DNA of 64,000 nt, from positions 1 through 64,000 of the forward strand of contig NZ_JAIHLQ010000024.1 of assembly GCF_019733355.1 (NCBI RefSeq), written 5' to 3'. The DNA is from Pseudomonas baetica. GTDB lineage: Bacteria; Pseudomonadota; Gammaproteobacteria; Pseudomonadales; Pseudomonadaceae. Position 1 is the first letter of the stretch. Each line of letters starts with the position of its first letter. This document shows, piece by piece, positions 35,317-44,301 of this stretch. The position numbers were made by a program, and so were the translations under genes. Under the pieces are notes generated by a model. The model did no database searches, was not told the origin of the DNA, and saw only the letters and a program-made list of their open reading frames with translations.

Positions 35317-38300
35317 ATGCCGGCTTCATTCGTTCACCTACGCCTGCACACTGAGTACTCCCTGGTCGATGGGCTGGTGCGGATCAAGCCACTGGTCAAG
35401 GCCCTGACTGGCATGAACATGCCGGCCGTCGCGGTCACCGATCAGAACAACATGTGTTCCTTGGTCAAATTCTATAAAAACACCATGGGCGCAGGGATCA
35501 AGCCGATCTGCGGCGCTGATCTGTGGCTGTCGAACAAGGATCCTGATGCGCCGCTGAGCCGGATCAGCCTGTTGGTCATGAACGCCAAGGGCTATCGCAA
35601 TCTCACCGAGCTGATTTCCCGTGGCTTCATCGAGGGGCAGCGCAATGGCATGATCATCGTCGAGCGCGAGTGGGTCGCCGAGGCCAACGAAGGCCTGATC
35701 ATGCTGTCTGCCGCCAAAGAAGGCGAGATCGGCATGGCCCTCATCGGCGGTAACCCGGCTGAAGCTGAGGTTCTGACGCGTGAATGGATGGCGGTGTTTC
35801 CGGATCGTTTCTATCTGGAAATCCAGCGGACCAACCGTCCCAACGATGAAGAACAACTGCATGGTGCTGTGGCCTTGGCCGACAAGCTGGGCGCGCCACT
35901 GGTGGCGAGCAACGATGTGCGTTTCATCAAGCAGGAAGACTTCGCCGCCCACGAAACCCGCGTTTGCATCGGTGAGGGCCGCGCCCTCGACGATCCGCGG
36001 CGTTCGAAGAATTACAGCGATCAGCAATATCTCAAAAGTGCGGAGGAAATGGCCGAGCTGTTCAGTGACATTCCCGATGCCATCGAAAACACCGTCGAGA
36101 TCGCCAAGCGCTGCAACATCGATGTGAAACTGGGCACGCACTTCCTGCCCAACTTCCCGATTCCCGATGGCATGACCATCGATGAGTATTTCCGCAAGGT
36201 GTCCTTCGACGGTCTGGAGGAGCGGCTGTCGGTTCTGCTGCCCAAAGACACCACCGAAGACTACGAAGCCAAGCGTCAGGTGTACGTCGACCGCTTGAAT
36301 TTCGAACTGGATATCATCATCCAGATGGGCTTCCCCGGTTACTTCCTGATCGTGATGGACTTTATCCAGTGGGCCAAGAGCAACGGCGTACCGGTAGGGC
36401 CTGGCCGTGGGTCGGGTGCCGGATCGCTGGTGGCCTATGTGCAGAAAATCACCGACCTCGACCCGCTGGAATACGACCTGCTGTTCGAACGTTTCCTTAA
36501 CCCGGAACGGGTATCGATGCCCGACTTCGACGTCGACTTCTGCATGGACGGTCGTGATCGGGTCATCGACTACGTGGCCGAGAAATACGGGCGCAACGCG
36601 GTAAGCCAGATCATCACCTTCGGTTCCATGGCGGCAAAAGCTGTGGTGCGTGACGTGGCGCGGGTGCAGGGCAAGTCCTACGGCCTGGCGGATCGTCTGT
36701 CGAAGATGATTCCGTTTGAAGTCGGCATGACGCTGGAAAAAGCCTACGAGCAGGAAGAAATCCTGCGCGACTTCATCAAGGTCGATGAAGAGGCCGCAGA
36801 AATCTGGGAGATGGCGCGCAAGCTCGAAGGCGTTGTGCGTAACGTCGGCAAGCACGCTGGTGGTGTGGTTATCGCGCCGACCAAACTGACCGATTTCTCG
36901 CCGATCTATTGTGACGAGGCCGGTGACGGTCTGGTAACCCAGTTCGACAAGGACGATGTTGAGGCGGCCGGTCTGGTGAAGTTCGACTTCCTTGGTCTGC
37001 GGACGTTGACGGTTATTGACTGGGCGCTAAAGACCATCAACCGTGACCGCGCCAAGGTCGACGAGCCGCCGCTGGATATCGCGTTCATCCCGCTGGACGA
37101 CAAACCGACCTACCAGTTGCTGCAAAAAGCTGAAACCACAGCGGTGTTCCAGCTTGAATCCCGAGGCATGAAAGAGCTGATCAAAAAGCTCAAGCCCGAC
37201 TGCCTGGAAGACTTGATCGCACTGGTGGCGTTGTTCCGTCCGGGCCCGCTGCAGTCCGGCATGGTGGATGACTTCATCAACCGTAAGCACGGTCGCGCCG
37301 AACTGGCGTACCCGCACTCGGACTACCAGTACGAGGGCCTCAAGCCAGTATTGGCACCGACTTACGGCATCATCCTGTATCAGGAACAGGTGATGCAGAT
37401 TGCCCAGGTCATGGCCGGTTACACCCTCGGCGGTGCGGACATGCTGCGTCGGGCGATGGGTAAGAAAAAACCCGAAGAGATGGCCAAACAGCGCGGCGGT
37501 TTCATTGAAGGTTGCAAGACCAACAATATCGACGCCGACCTCGCCGGTAACATTTTCGACCTGGTGGAAAAATTCGCCGGTTACGGCTTCAACAAGTCTC
37601 ACTCCGCCGCTTACGGTCTGGTTTCGTATCAGACTGCCTGGCTGAAAACCCATTACCCGGCGCCGTTCATGGCGGCGGTACTGTCGGCGGATATGCACAA
37701 CACCGACAAGGTCGTGACCTTGATCGAAGAAATTCGCACGATGAAGCTGCGTCTCGACGCGCCGGACGTGAATAATTCGGAATTCAAGTTCACGGTGAAC
37801 GACGATGGCCGCATTGTGTATGGCCTCGGCGCGATCAAAGGTGTCGGTGAAGGCCCGGTAGAAGCAATCACTGAGGCGCGTCAGGAAGGCCCGTTCAAGG
37901 ATCTGTTCGATTTCTGCGCCCGTGTCGACCTCAAGCGCATCAACAAGCGCACGCTCGACGGTTTGATTCGCAGCGGTGCGCTGGATCGTCTGGGGCCTTA
38001 TTTTCACGACGAACAAAAGGCTTATCAGGCCAATATCGACCGTAACCGCGCTGTGTTGCTGGCCGCGATGGAAGAGGCGATCAAGGCTGCCGAGCAAACC
38101 GCGCGCACCCACGACAGTGGCCACGCCGACCTGTTTGGCGGGCTGTTCGTCGAGGAAGATGCCGACGTTTATGCCAGTCATCGCAAAGCCAAGGAGCTGA
38201 CCCTCAAGGAACGCCTCAAGGGTGAAAAAGACACCCTGGGCCTGTACCTGACCGGTCACCCGATTGACGAATACGAAGGTGAGATCCGCCGTTTCGCCCG

Positions 38301-38838
38301 TCAGCGCATCATCGATCTGAAACCGGCGCGCGATACGCAAACCGTGGCCGGGATGATCATTGCCCTGCGGGTAATGAAGAACAAAAAGGGCGACAAGATG
38401 GGCTTCATCACCCTCGACGACCGCTCCGGGCGGATCGAAGCGTCGCTGTTTGCCGAAGCGTTCCATTCCGCGCAGTCGCTGTTGCAGACCGATGCGATGG
38501 TGGTGGTTGAAGGCGAGGTCAGCAACGATGACTTCTCCGGCGGCCTGCGCCTGCGGGTCAAGCGCGTGATGAGCATGGAAGATGCGCGCACCAACCTTGC
38601 CGAAAGCCTGCGCCTGAAGCTGCAAACTCAGGACCTGAAAGGCGATCAGCTACGCTGGTTGGGTGATTTGCTCAAGCGTCATCGCGGGGCGTGTCCGATC
38701 ACCATGGAGTACACCAGCCCCGATGCGAAGACCTTGCTGCAGTTTGGCGAGACCTGGCGGATTGACCCGGCGGATGCGTTGATTCAAGCCCTGCGTGACC
38801 AGTTCGGGCGAGACAACGTCTTCCTCCAATACCGTTGA
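35317..38838 (+). CDS. dnaE: DNA polymerase III alpha subunit
   Basis: DnaE is the replicative polymerase subunit. The 1173-residue protein has the expected order: an N-terminal PHP domain (LRLHTEYSLVDG), then the C-family palm with catalytic acids in PDFDVDF (402-408, D403 and D405). Next come the thumb/fingers (GFNKSHSAAYG), a helix-hairpin-helix region and an OB fold (about 985-1070). GGACAGGATC precedes the ATG. It follows rnhB after 76 bases, the order conserved in gammaproteobacteria. Confidence 0.98.
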   Translation: MPASFVHLRLHTEYSLVDGLVRIKPLVKALTGMNMPAVAVTDQNNMCSLVKFYKNTMGAGIKPICGADLWLSNKDPDAPLSRISLLVMNAKGYRNLTELISRGFIEGQRNGMIIVEREWVAEANEGLIMLSAAKEGEIGMALIGGNPAEAEVLTREWMAVFPDRFYLEIQRTNRPNDEEQLHGAVALADKLGAPLVASNDVRFIKQEDFAAHETRVCIGEGRALDDPRRSKNYSDQQYLKSAEEMAELFSDIPDAIENTVEIAKRCNIDVKLGTHFLPNFPIPDGMTIDEYFRKVSFDGLEERLSVLLPKDTTEDYEAKRQVYVDRLNFELDIIIQMGFPGYFLIVMDFIQWAKSNGVPVGPGRGSGAGSLVAYVQKITDLDPLEYDLLFERFLNPERVSMPDFDVDFCMDGRDRVIDYVAEKYGRNAVSQIITFGSMAAKAVVRDVARVQGKSYGLADRLSKMIPFEVGMTLEKAYEQEEILRDFIKVDEEAAEIWEMARKLEGVVRNVGKHAGGVVIAPTKLTDFSPIYCDEAGDGLVTQFDKDDVEAAGLVKFDFLGLRTLTVIDWALKTINRDRAKVDEPPLDIAFIPLDDKPTYQLLQKAETTAVFQLESRGMKELIKKLKPDCLEDLIALVALFRPGPLQSGMVDDFINRKHGRAELAYPHSDYQYEGLKPVLAPTYGIILYQEQVMQIAQVMAGYTLGGADMLRRAMGKKKPEEMAKQRGGFIEGCKTNNIDADLAGNIFDLVEKFAGYGFNKSHSAAYGLVSYQTAWLKTHYPAPFMAAVLSADMHNTDKVVTLIEEIRTMKLRLDAPDVNNSEFKFTVNDDGRIVYGLGAIKGVGEGPVEAITEARQEGPFKDLFDFCARVDLKRINKRTLDGLIRSGALDRLGPYFHDEQKAYQANIDRNRAVLLAAMEEAIKAAEQTARTHDSGHADLFGGLFVEEDADVYASHRKAKELTLKERLKGEKDTLGLYLTGHPIDEYEGEIRRFARQRIIDLKPARDTQTVAGMIIALRVMKNKKGDKMGFITLDDRSGRIEASLFAEAFHSAQSLLQTDAMVVVEGEVSNDDFSGGLRLRVKRVMSMEDARTNLAESLRLKLQTQDLKGDQLRWLGDLLKRHRGACPITMEYTSPDAKTLLQFGETWRIDPADALIQALRDQFGRDNVFLQYR

Positions 38839-38977
38839 CCGGCAGGTGCCATCATTGCGCTTGCCCGAAACCTGAATTTTTAATCTCGACCTTAGCGCGC
38901 CTCTCCCTTAAGGTAGGGCGCGAATAGACAACCGGCCGACCCAAGCTCATTTGGGATACGACCCAAGACGGACGCCT

Positions 38978-39925
38978 ATGAACCCGAATTTTCTAGATTT
39001 CGAACAGCCGATCGCCGACCTGCAAGCCAAGATCGAAGAGTTGCGCTTGGTCGGTAATGACAATTCGCTGAATATCGGCGATGAGATCTCCCGCCTGCAG
39101 GACAAGAGCAAAACGCTGACCGAGGACATCTTCGGCAAGCTGACCAGCTGGCAGATCGCACGCCTGGCGCGTCACCCGAAACGCCCGTATACCCTGGACT
39201 ACATCGAACACATCTTCACCGAGTTCGATGAACTGCACGGCGACCGTCACTTCTCCGACGACGCTGCGATCGTGGGTGGCATTGCTCGTCTGGAAGACCA
39301 GCCAGTGATGATCATCGGTCACCAGAAGGGCCGCGAAGTCCGTGAAAAAGTACGCCGCAACTTCGGTATGCCGCGTCCGGAAGGCTACCGCAAGGCTTGC
39401 CGTCTGATGGAAATGGCCGAGCGTTTCAAAATGCCGATCCTGACCTTCATCGACACCCCGGGCGCCTATCCAGGTATCGACGCCGAAGAGCGTAACCAGA
39501 GCGAAGCCATCGCCTGGAACCTGCGTGTGATGTCGCGCCTGAAGACCCCGATCATCGCCACCGTTATCGGTGAGGGTGGTTCTGGCGGTGCTCTGGCCAT
39601 CGGTGTTTGCGATCAGTTGAACATGCTGCAGTACTCGACCTACGCGGTGATCTCGCCGGAAGGTTGTGCTTCGATTTTGTGGAAAACCGCGGAAAAAGCA
39701 CCGGATGCCGCCGAGGCGATGGGCATTACTGCCGAGCGTCTGAAAGGCCTGGGTATTGTCGACAAGGTGATCGGCGAGCCATTGGGCGGCGCTCACCGTG
39801 ATCCGGCCGCCGCTGCGGCGTCGATCCGCGCCGAGCTCAGCTCGCAACTGGCGATGCTGAAGAAGTTCGATAACGAAGCGCTGCTCAAGCGCCGTTACGA
39901 TCGACTGATGAGCTACGGTCTCTAA
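38978..39925 (+). CDS. accA: Acetyl-CoA carboxylase carboxyltransferase subunit alpha
   Basis: AccA pairs with AccD to transfer CO2 from biotin to acetyl-CoA, giving malonyl-CoA. The 315-residue protein starts MNPNFLDFEQPI, the usual AccA N-terminus, at ATG 38978. An in-frame extension to 38951 is not supported. Crotonase-like features include TFIDTPGAYPG and EGGSGGALAIG, which form the oxyanion hole region. accD is not in this window. Confidence 0.97.
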   Translation: MNPNFLDFEQPIADLQAKIEELRLVGNDNSLNIGDEISRLQDKSKTLTEDIFGKLTSWQIARLARHPKRPYTLDYIEHIFTEFDELHGDRHFSDDAAIVGGIARLEDQPVMIIGHQKGREVREKVRRNFGMPRPEGYRKACRLMEMAERFKMPILTFIDTPGAYPGIDAEERNQSEAIAWNLRVMSRLKTPIIATVIGEGGSGGALAIGVCDQLNMLQYSTYAVISPEGCASILWKTAEKAPDAAEAMGITAERLKGLGIVDKVIGEPLGGAHRDPAAAAASIRAELSSQLAMLKKFDNEALLKRRYDRLMSYGL

Positions 39926-39944
39926 GTCGAAACGCGATACCTGA

Positions 39945-40034
39945 TGTGGGAGCGAGCCTGCTCGCGAAAGCGGTATGACAGTCGACGAATGTGTTGAATG
40001 TTAAACCGTCTTCGCGAGCAGGCTCGCTCCCACA
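39945..40034. repeat. REPIN between accA and tilS (variant core)
   Basis: Two near-perfect inverted arms, TGTGGGAGCGAGCCTGCTCG and CGAGCAGGCTCGCTCCCACA, lie about 38 bases apart. The core differs from the copies near 5.6 kb (AGCCTGC instead of GGCTTGC), so at least two REP subfamilies occur in the window. Confidence 0.85.
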
Positions 40035-40058
40035 TTTGGTTGAGGCAAAGAGAGCGAT

Positions 40059-41387
40059 ATGGGGCAGTCCATGATTGATTTGCCTTCCCGGCTTTTGCTT
40101 AATCTTGCAGCCTGGCGCAATGCCAGGAACTGGCGCGTCGCTTTCTCCGGTGGTCTCGACTCGACCGTCCTGCTACATCTGCTCGCCAATCTCGCAAAAG
40201 ACCAATCCCTTCCGGCGCTAAGCGCGATCCACATCCATCATGGTCTTCAGTCTGCGGCCGATGCGTGGCCGGCGCATTGCCAGTCTGTCTGCGATGCGCT
40301 CGGTGTTCCATTGCAAGTAGAGCGGGTCACGGTGCAACCGGGTGCGAGTCTGGAGCGGGCTGCGCGGGATGCGCGTTATGCGGTGTTCAGTGCGCTGACG
40401 CAGGCCAATGATGTGCTGCTGACCGGCCAGCATCGGGATGATCAGGCGGAAACCTTACTGTTTCGTCTGTTGCGTGGCGCAGGCGTCAGAGGATTATCGG
40501 GCATGCCGAGCCAGCGAGAGCTGGGGCAGGGTGTTCTGATTCGACCTTTGCTTGATGTCACTCGGGCTGAACTGGAGGCCTATGCACAAGCTCATCAATT
40601 GCACTGGATCGAAGACCCTTCGAATCAGGATCGTCAGTTCTCGCGCAATTACCTGCGCCATCAGGTCATGCCGCTGCTGAGCAGTCGCTGGCCGCAAGCG
40701 CAAGCAAGCATGGCGCGCAGCGCTACGCATCTGCGTGAGGCGCAGGGTTTGCTCGATGAATTGGCGCAAATCGATCTGGCACAGGCTGCAACGCCTCATG
40801 GATTCCAATGGCTGCGCTTGCCGTCTCTGGCGTTGGCGCCACTTTGCGCGCTCTCCGCCCCCCGGCAGCGAAATGCGCTGAGTCATTGGCTCGAACCGCT
40901 GACGCGTTTGCCTGACACCGACCATTGGTCGGGTTGGGCGGATCTGTGCAATGCCGGTCACGATGCTTCGCCGGTCTGGCGTCTGGCCGATGGCGAGTTG
41001 CATCGCAGTGCCGGTCGCCTGTGGTGGCTCAGTGGCAACTGGCTGCGCGCTCCGGTGATCGGCAGCGAGTGGCAGGCGCCGGCGTCGCCGCTAAGCTTGC
41101 CCCATAACGGGTGTGTCATGTTCAGCGGTCAGGCTCCCAGCGGGCCGTTGCGCATTGCCTATCGGCAGGGCGGCGAAGTGATGCCTCTGGCGGATCGCGG
41201 CCATCGCGATCTCAAGCGTTTGCTCAATGAGCGTGCGGTGCCGGGTTTCGTGCGTGGCAGATTGCCGCTGCTTTTTCGCGGTGACGAATTGCTCGCGGTG
41301 GCGAACCTGCCGGGACTTGACGGCCACGAGCAGGACGGCTGGAAAATGAATTGGCAGCCAACAGACGAAGATCAAGGTTTGAGATGA
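40059..41387 (+). CDS. tilS: tRNA(Ile) lysidine synthetase TilS
   Basis: TilS attaches lysine to C34 of tRNA-Ile(CAU) so that it reads AUA. The 442-residue protein has the N-type PP-loop FSGGLDST (about residues 29-36), the HHG and GQHRDDQAETLLFRL segments, and the C-terminal tRNA-recognition domain. AAAGAGAG precedes the ATG at 40059; an ATG at 40071 is a weaker alternative. Confidence 0.95.
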   Translation: MGQSMIDLPSRLLLNLAAWRNARNWRVAFSGGLDSTVLLHLLANLAKDQSLPALSAIHIHHGLQSAADAWPAHCQSVCDALGVPLQVERVTVQPGASLERAARDARYAVFSALTQANDVLLTGQHRDDQAETLLFRLLRGAGVRGLSGMPSQRELGQGVLIRPLLDVTRAELEAYAQAHQLHWIEDPSNQDRQFSRNYLRHQVMPLLSSRWPQAQASMARSATHLREAQGLLDELAQIDLAQAATPHGFQWLRLPSLALAPLCALSAPRQRNALSHWLEPLTRLPDTDHWSGWADLCNAGHDASPVWRLADGELHRSAGRLWWLSGNWLRAPVIGSEWQAPASPLSLPHNGCVMFSGQAPSGPLRIAYRQGGEVMPLADRGHRDLKRLLNERAVPGFVRGRLPLLFRGDELLAVANLPGLDGHEQDGWKMNWQPTDEDQGLR

Positions 41388-41407
41388 AAGGGGCATTCCG
41401 GTAGACT
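41379..41407 (+). promoter_or_regulatory. Putative sigma70 promoter of pyrG
   Basis: TTGAGA (41379-41384) and TAGACT (41402-41407) are spaced by 17 bases at the end of tilS. A start near 41414 would give pyrG an untranslated leader of about 250 bases. The leader contains a T7 run (near 41555) and GC-rich short repeats but no ORF with coding character that I trust. Confidence 0.55.
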
Positions 41408-41661
41408 ACGCTCCCTTCTTGATACAACTTCTGTGGATTCGCCTGAATTGCAGGAGTTGCCGATTACCAAGCAGTCTTTGCTGGGCGATTCCAAAAAATG
41501 TGTAGCGAACAACGTACCGGTGTTTCATCTGCCGGTCTGTCCCAACGCAGCGGTTTTTTTGAAAGGTGCACTGTGATTAATGCAGGTGATCGGGGGCTTC
41601 GGCCTTCCTTCGCTTTCCCCGGCGGCTCGTACCGCTTTAACGCAGACTTCTAGGGTTTTTC

Positions 41662-43293
41662 ATGACGCGCTACATATTCGTCACGGGCGGTGTTGTTTCT
41701 TCATTGGGGAAAGGCATTGCCTCGGCTTCATTGGCGGCTATCCTGGAGGCGCGGGGGCTTAAGGTCACCATGCTTAAGCTGGATCCGTACATCAACGTTG
41801 ACCCGGGCACGATGAGCCCGTTCCAGCACGGTGAAGTGTTCGTCACCCATGACGGCGCCGAGACCGACCTGGACCTGGGCCATTACGAGCGGTTCATCCG
41901 CACGACCATGACCCAGAACAACAACTTCACCACCGGCCGTGTCTACGAGCACGTTCTGCGCAAAGAGCGCCGCGGTGACTACCTGGGTGCAACCATCCAG
42001 GTGATCCCGCACATCACCGACGAAATCAAGCGCCGCATCATCAAAGGTGCCGGCGACGCTGACGTGGCCATGGTCGAGATCGGTGGCACCGTGGGTGACA
42101 TCGAGTCGCAACCGTTCCTCGAAGCCATCCGTCAATTGCGTTTCGAAGTCGGCGCCAAGCGCGCGATGCTGATGCACCTGACCTTGGTGCCGTACATCGC
42201 CACGGCCGGCGAAACCAAAACCAAGCCAACCCAGCACTCGGTCAAGGAACTGCGCTCGATCGGCCTGCAGCCAGACGTGCTGGTGTGCCGTTCCGATCAC
42301 CCGATCGATGTGTCCTCGCGCCGCAAGATCGCGCAATTCACCAACGTTGAAGAACGTGCGGTGATCGCTCTGGAAGACGCCGACACCATCTACAAGATCC
42401 CGGGCATCCTGCACTCCCAGGGCCTGGATGATTTCGTTGTCGAGCGTTTTGGCCTGCAATGCGGCAGCGCTGATCTGTCCGAGTGGGAAGCAGTGGTTGA
42501 TGCCAAGCTGAACCCGGAACACGAAGTCACCATCGCGATGGTCGGCAAGTACATGGAGCTGCTGGACGCCTACAAGTCGCTGATCGAAGCGATGAGTCAC
42601 GCCGGCATCAGCAACCGCACCAAGGTTAACCTGCGCTACATCGACTCCGAAGACATCGAAAACCAGGGCACTGCGCTGCTCGAAGGTGTTGACGCGATTC
42701 TGGTGCCGGGCGGCTTCGGTCTGCGTGGTGTGGAAGGCAAGATCACCGCTGTTCAGTACGCTCGCGAAAACAAGGTTCCGTACCTGGGTATCTGCCTGGG
42801 TATGCAAGTGGCGGTCATCGAGTTCGCCCGTAACGTAATGGGCTGGAAAGACGCCAACTCCACTGAGTTCGATCGCGCCAGCGGTCACCCGGTCGTGGGT
42901 CTGATCACCGAGTGGGAAGATGCGACCGGTGCCGTTGAAGTGCGTACCGAAGCTTCCGATCTGGGCGGCACCATGCGCCTCGGCGCTCAGGACTGCCTGC
43001 TCGAAGCCGGCTCCAAAGTACACGATTGCTACGGCAAGGACGTGATTGTCGAGCGTCACCGTCACCGTTACGAAGTGAACAACAACCTGCTGCCGCAAAT
43101 CATCGAAGCCGGCCTGAAAATCTCCGGTCGTTCCGCTGATGCTGCACTGGTTGAAGTGGTCGAAGCACCGGATCATCCATGGTTCGTCGCTTGCCAGTTC
43201 CACCCTGAGTTCACCTCGACACCTCGTGATGGCCATCCGCTGTTCAGCGGTTTTGTCAAAGCAGCGTTGGCTCAACACCAGAAGAAGGCGTAA
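41662..43293 (+). CDS. pyrG: CTP synthase
   Basis: PyrG aminates UTP to CTP using glutamine and ATP. The 543-residue protein has the amidoligase domain (about 1-267) with the P-loop GVVSSLGKG at 10-18. The class I glutamine amidotransferase domain follows, with PGGFGLRG, the nucleophile in GICLGMQ (near residue 378) and the closing FHPEF histidine-glutamate. It begins a unit with kdsA, which follows after 5 bases. Confidence 0.98.
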   Translation: MTRYIFVTGGVVSSLGKGIASASLAAILEARGLKVTMLKLDPYINVDPGTMSPFQHGEVFVTHDGAETDLDLGHYERFIRTTMTQNNNFTTGRVYEHVLRKERRGDYLGATIQVIPHITDEIKRRIIKGAGDADVAMVEIGGTVGDIESQPFLEAIRQLRFEVGAKRAMLMHLTLVPYIATAGETKTKPTQHSVKELRSIGLQPDVLVCRSDHPIDVSSRRKIAQFTNVEERAVIALEDADTIYKIPGILHSQGLDDFVVERFGLQCGSADLSEWEAVVDAKLNPEHEVTIAMVGKYMELLDAYKSLIEAMSHAGISNRTKVNLRYIDSEDIENQGTALLEGVDAILVPGGFGLRGVEGKITAVQYARENKVPYLGICLGMQVAVIEFARNVMGWKDANSTEFDRASGHPVVGLITEWEDATGAVEVRTEASDLGGTMRLGAQDCLLEAGSKVHDCYGKDVIVERHRHRYEVNNNLLPQIIEAGLKISGRSADAALVEVVEAPDHPWFVACQFHPEFTSTPRDGHPLFSGFVKAALAQHQKKA

Positions 43294-43298
43294 CCCCG

Positions 43299-44144
43299 AT
43301 GGCACAGAAGATCATCCGCGTCGGCGACATCGAGATTGCCAACGACAAACCCATGGTGCTGTTCGGCGGCATGAACGTGCTGGAAAGCCGTGACATGGCT
43401 ATGCAGGTTTGCGAAGAGTACGTAAAGATCACCGAGAAACTCGGTATCCCTTACGTGTTCAAGGCCAGCTTCGATAAAGCCAACCGTTCTTCTGTGGCCT
43501 CGTATCGCGGCCCTGGCCTGGAAGAGGGCATGCGCATCTTCCAGGACATCAAACAAGCCTTTGGTGTGCCGATCATCACCGACGTCCACGAGCCTGAACA
43601 GGCCGCGGTCGTTGCTGAGGTCTGCGACATCATCCAGCTGCCAGCTTTCCTGTCGCGCCAGACCGATCTGGTTGTCGCGATGGCCAAGACCAACGCGGTG
43701 ATCAACATCAAGAAAGCCCAGTTCCTCGCGCCTCAGGAAATGAAACACATCCTGAACAAGTGTGTGGAAGCGGGTAACGATCAATTGATCCTCTGCGAAC
43801 GTGGTTCGAGCTTCGGCTACAACAACCTCGTGGTCGACATGCTCGGCTTCGGCATCATGAAGCAGTTCGAATACCCGGTATTCTTCGATGTGACCCACTC
43901 GCTGCAAATGCCAGGCGGTCGTTCCGACTCCGCCGGCGGTCGCCGCGCACAGGTTCTCGATCTGGCCAAGGCTGGCATGAGCCAGGGTTTGGCGGGATTG
44001 TTCCTCGAAGCCCACCCGGATCCTGACAACGCCAAGTGCGATGGCCCTTGCGCCTTGCGTCTGGACAAACTGGAGCCATTTCTGGCCCAGCTCAAAGCCC
44101 TGGACGAACTGGTGAAGAGTTTTCCGACGGTAGAAACCGCGTAA
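43299..44144 (+). CDS. kdsA: KDO-8-phosphate synthase
   Basis: KdsA condenses phosphoenolpyruvate with arabinose-5-phosphate to make KDO-8-phosphate for the LPS inner core. The 281-residue protein begins with MAQKIIRVGDIEI. It shows FKASFDKANRSS, the TDVHEPEQ segment and the DVTHSLQMPGG loop typical of the non-metal class. It supplies a sugar to the lipid A made by the lpx genes upstream. Confidence 0.97.
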   Translation: MAQKIIRVGDIEIANDKPMVLFGGMNVLESRDMAMQVCEEYVKITEKLGIPYVFKASFDKANRSSVASYRGPGLEEGMRIFQDIKQAFGVPIITDVHEPEQAAVVAEVCDIIQLPAFLSRQTDLVVAMAKTNAVINIKKAQFLAPQEMKHILNKCVEAGNDQLILCERGSSFGYNNLVVDMLGFGIMKQFEYPVFFDVTHSLQMPGGRSDSAGGRRAQVLDLAKAGMSQGLAGLFLEAHPDPDNAKCDGPCALRLDKLEPFLAQLKALDELVKSFPTVETA

Positions 44145-44179
44145 AGCTCAATTCTCCGGTAAAGTACCGCACGATTTGT

Positions 44180-44203
44180 CGCTCATGCCCTCGGGCATGA
44201 GCG
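44180..44203. repeat. Perfect 11-bp inverted repeat in the kdsA-eno gap
   Basis: CGCTCATGCCC and GGGCATGAGCG are separated by only two bases. There is no U tract. It lies 36 bases after the kdsA stop and about 100 before eno. It could be an RNA hairpin acting as a weak terminator or mRNA end protector, or a DNA-binding palindrome. Confidence 0.6.
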
Positions 44204-44301
44204 TTATCGTCTGCAAGTCTGCCCGCTGCACACCCCTTGCCGACGGTAAAAAGATTTCCTCTAGCTGCGTCGTTTTCGTCAACTTTGGAGTGTTTACAAC
44301 A

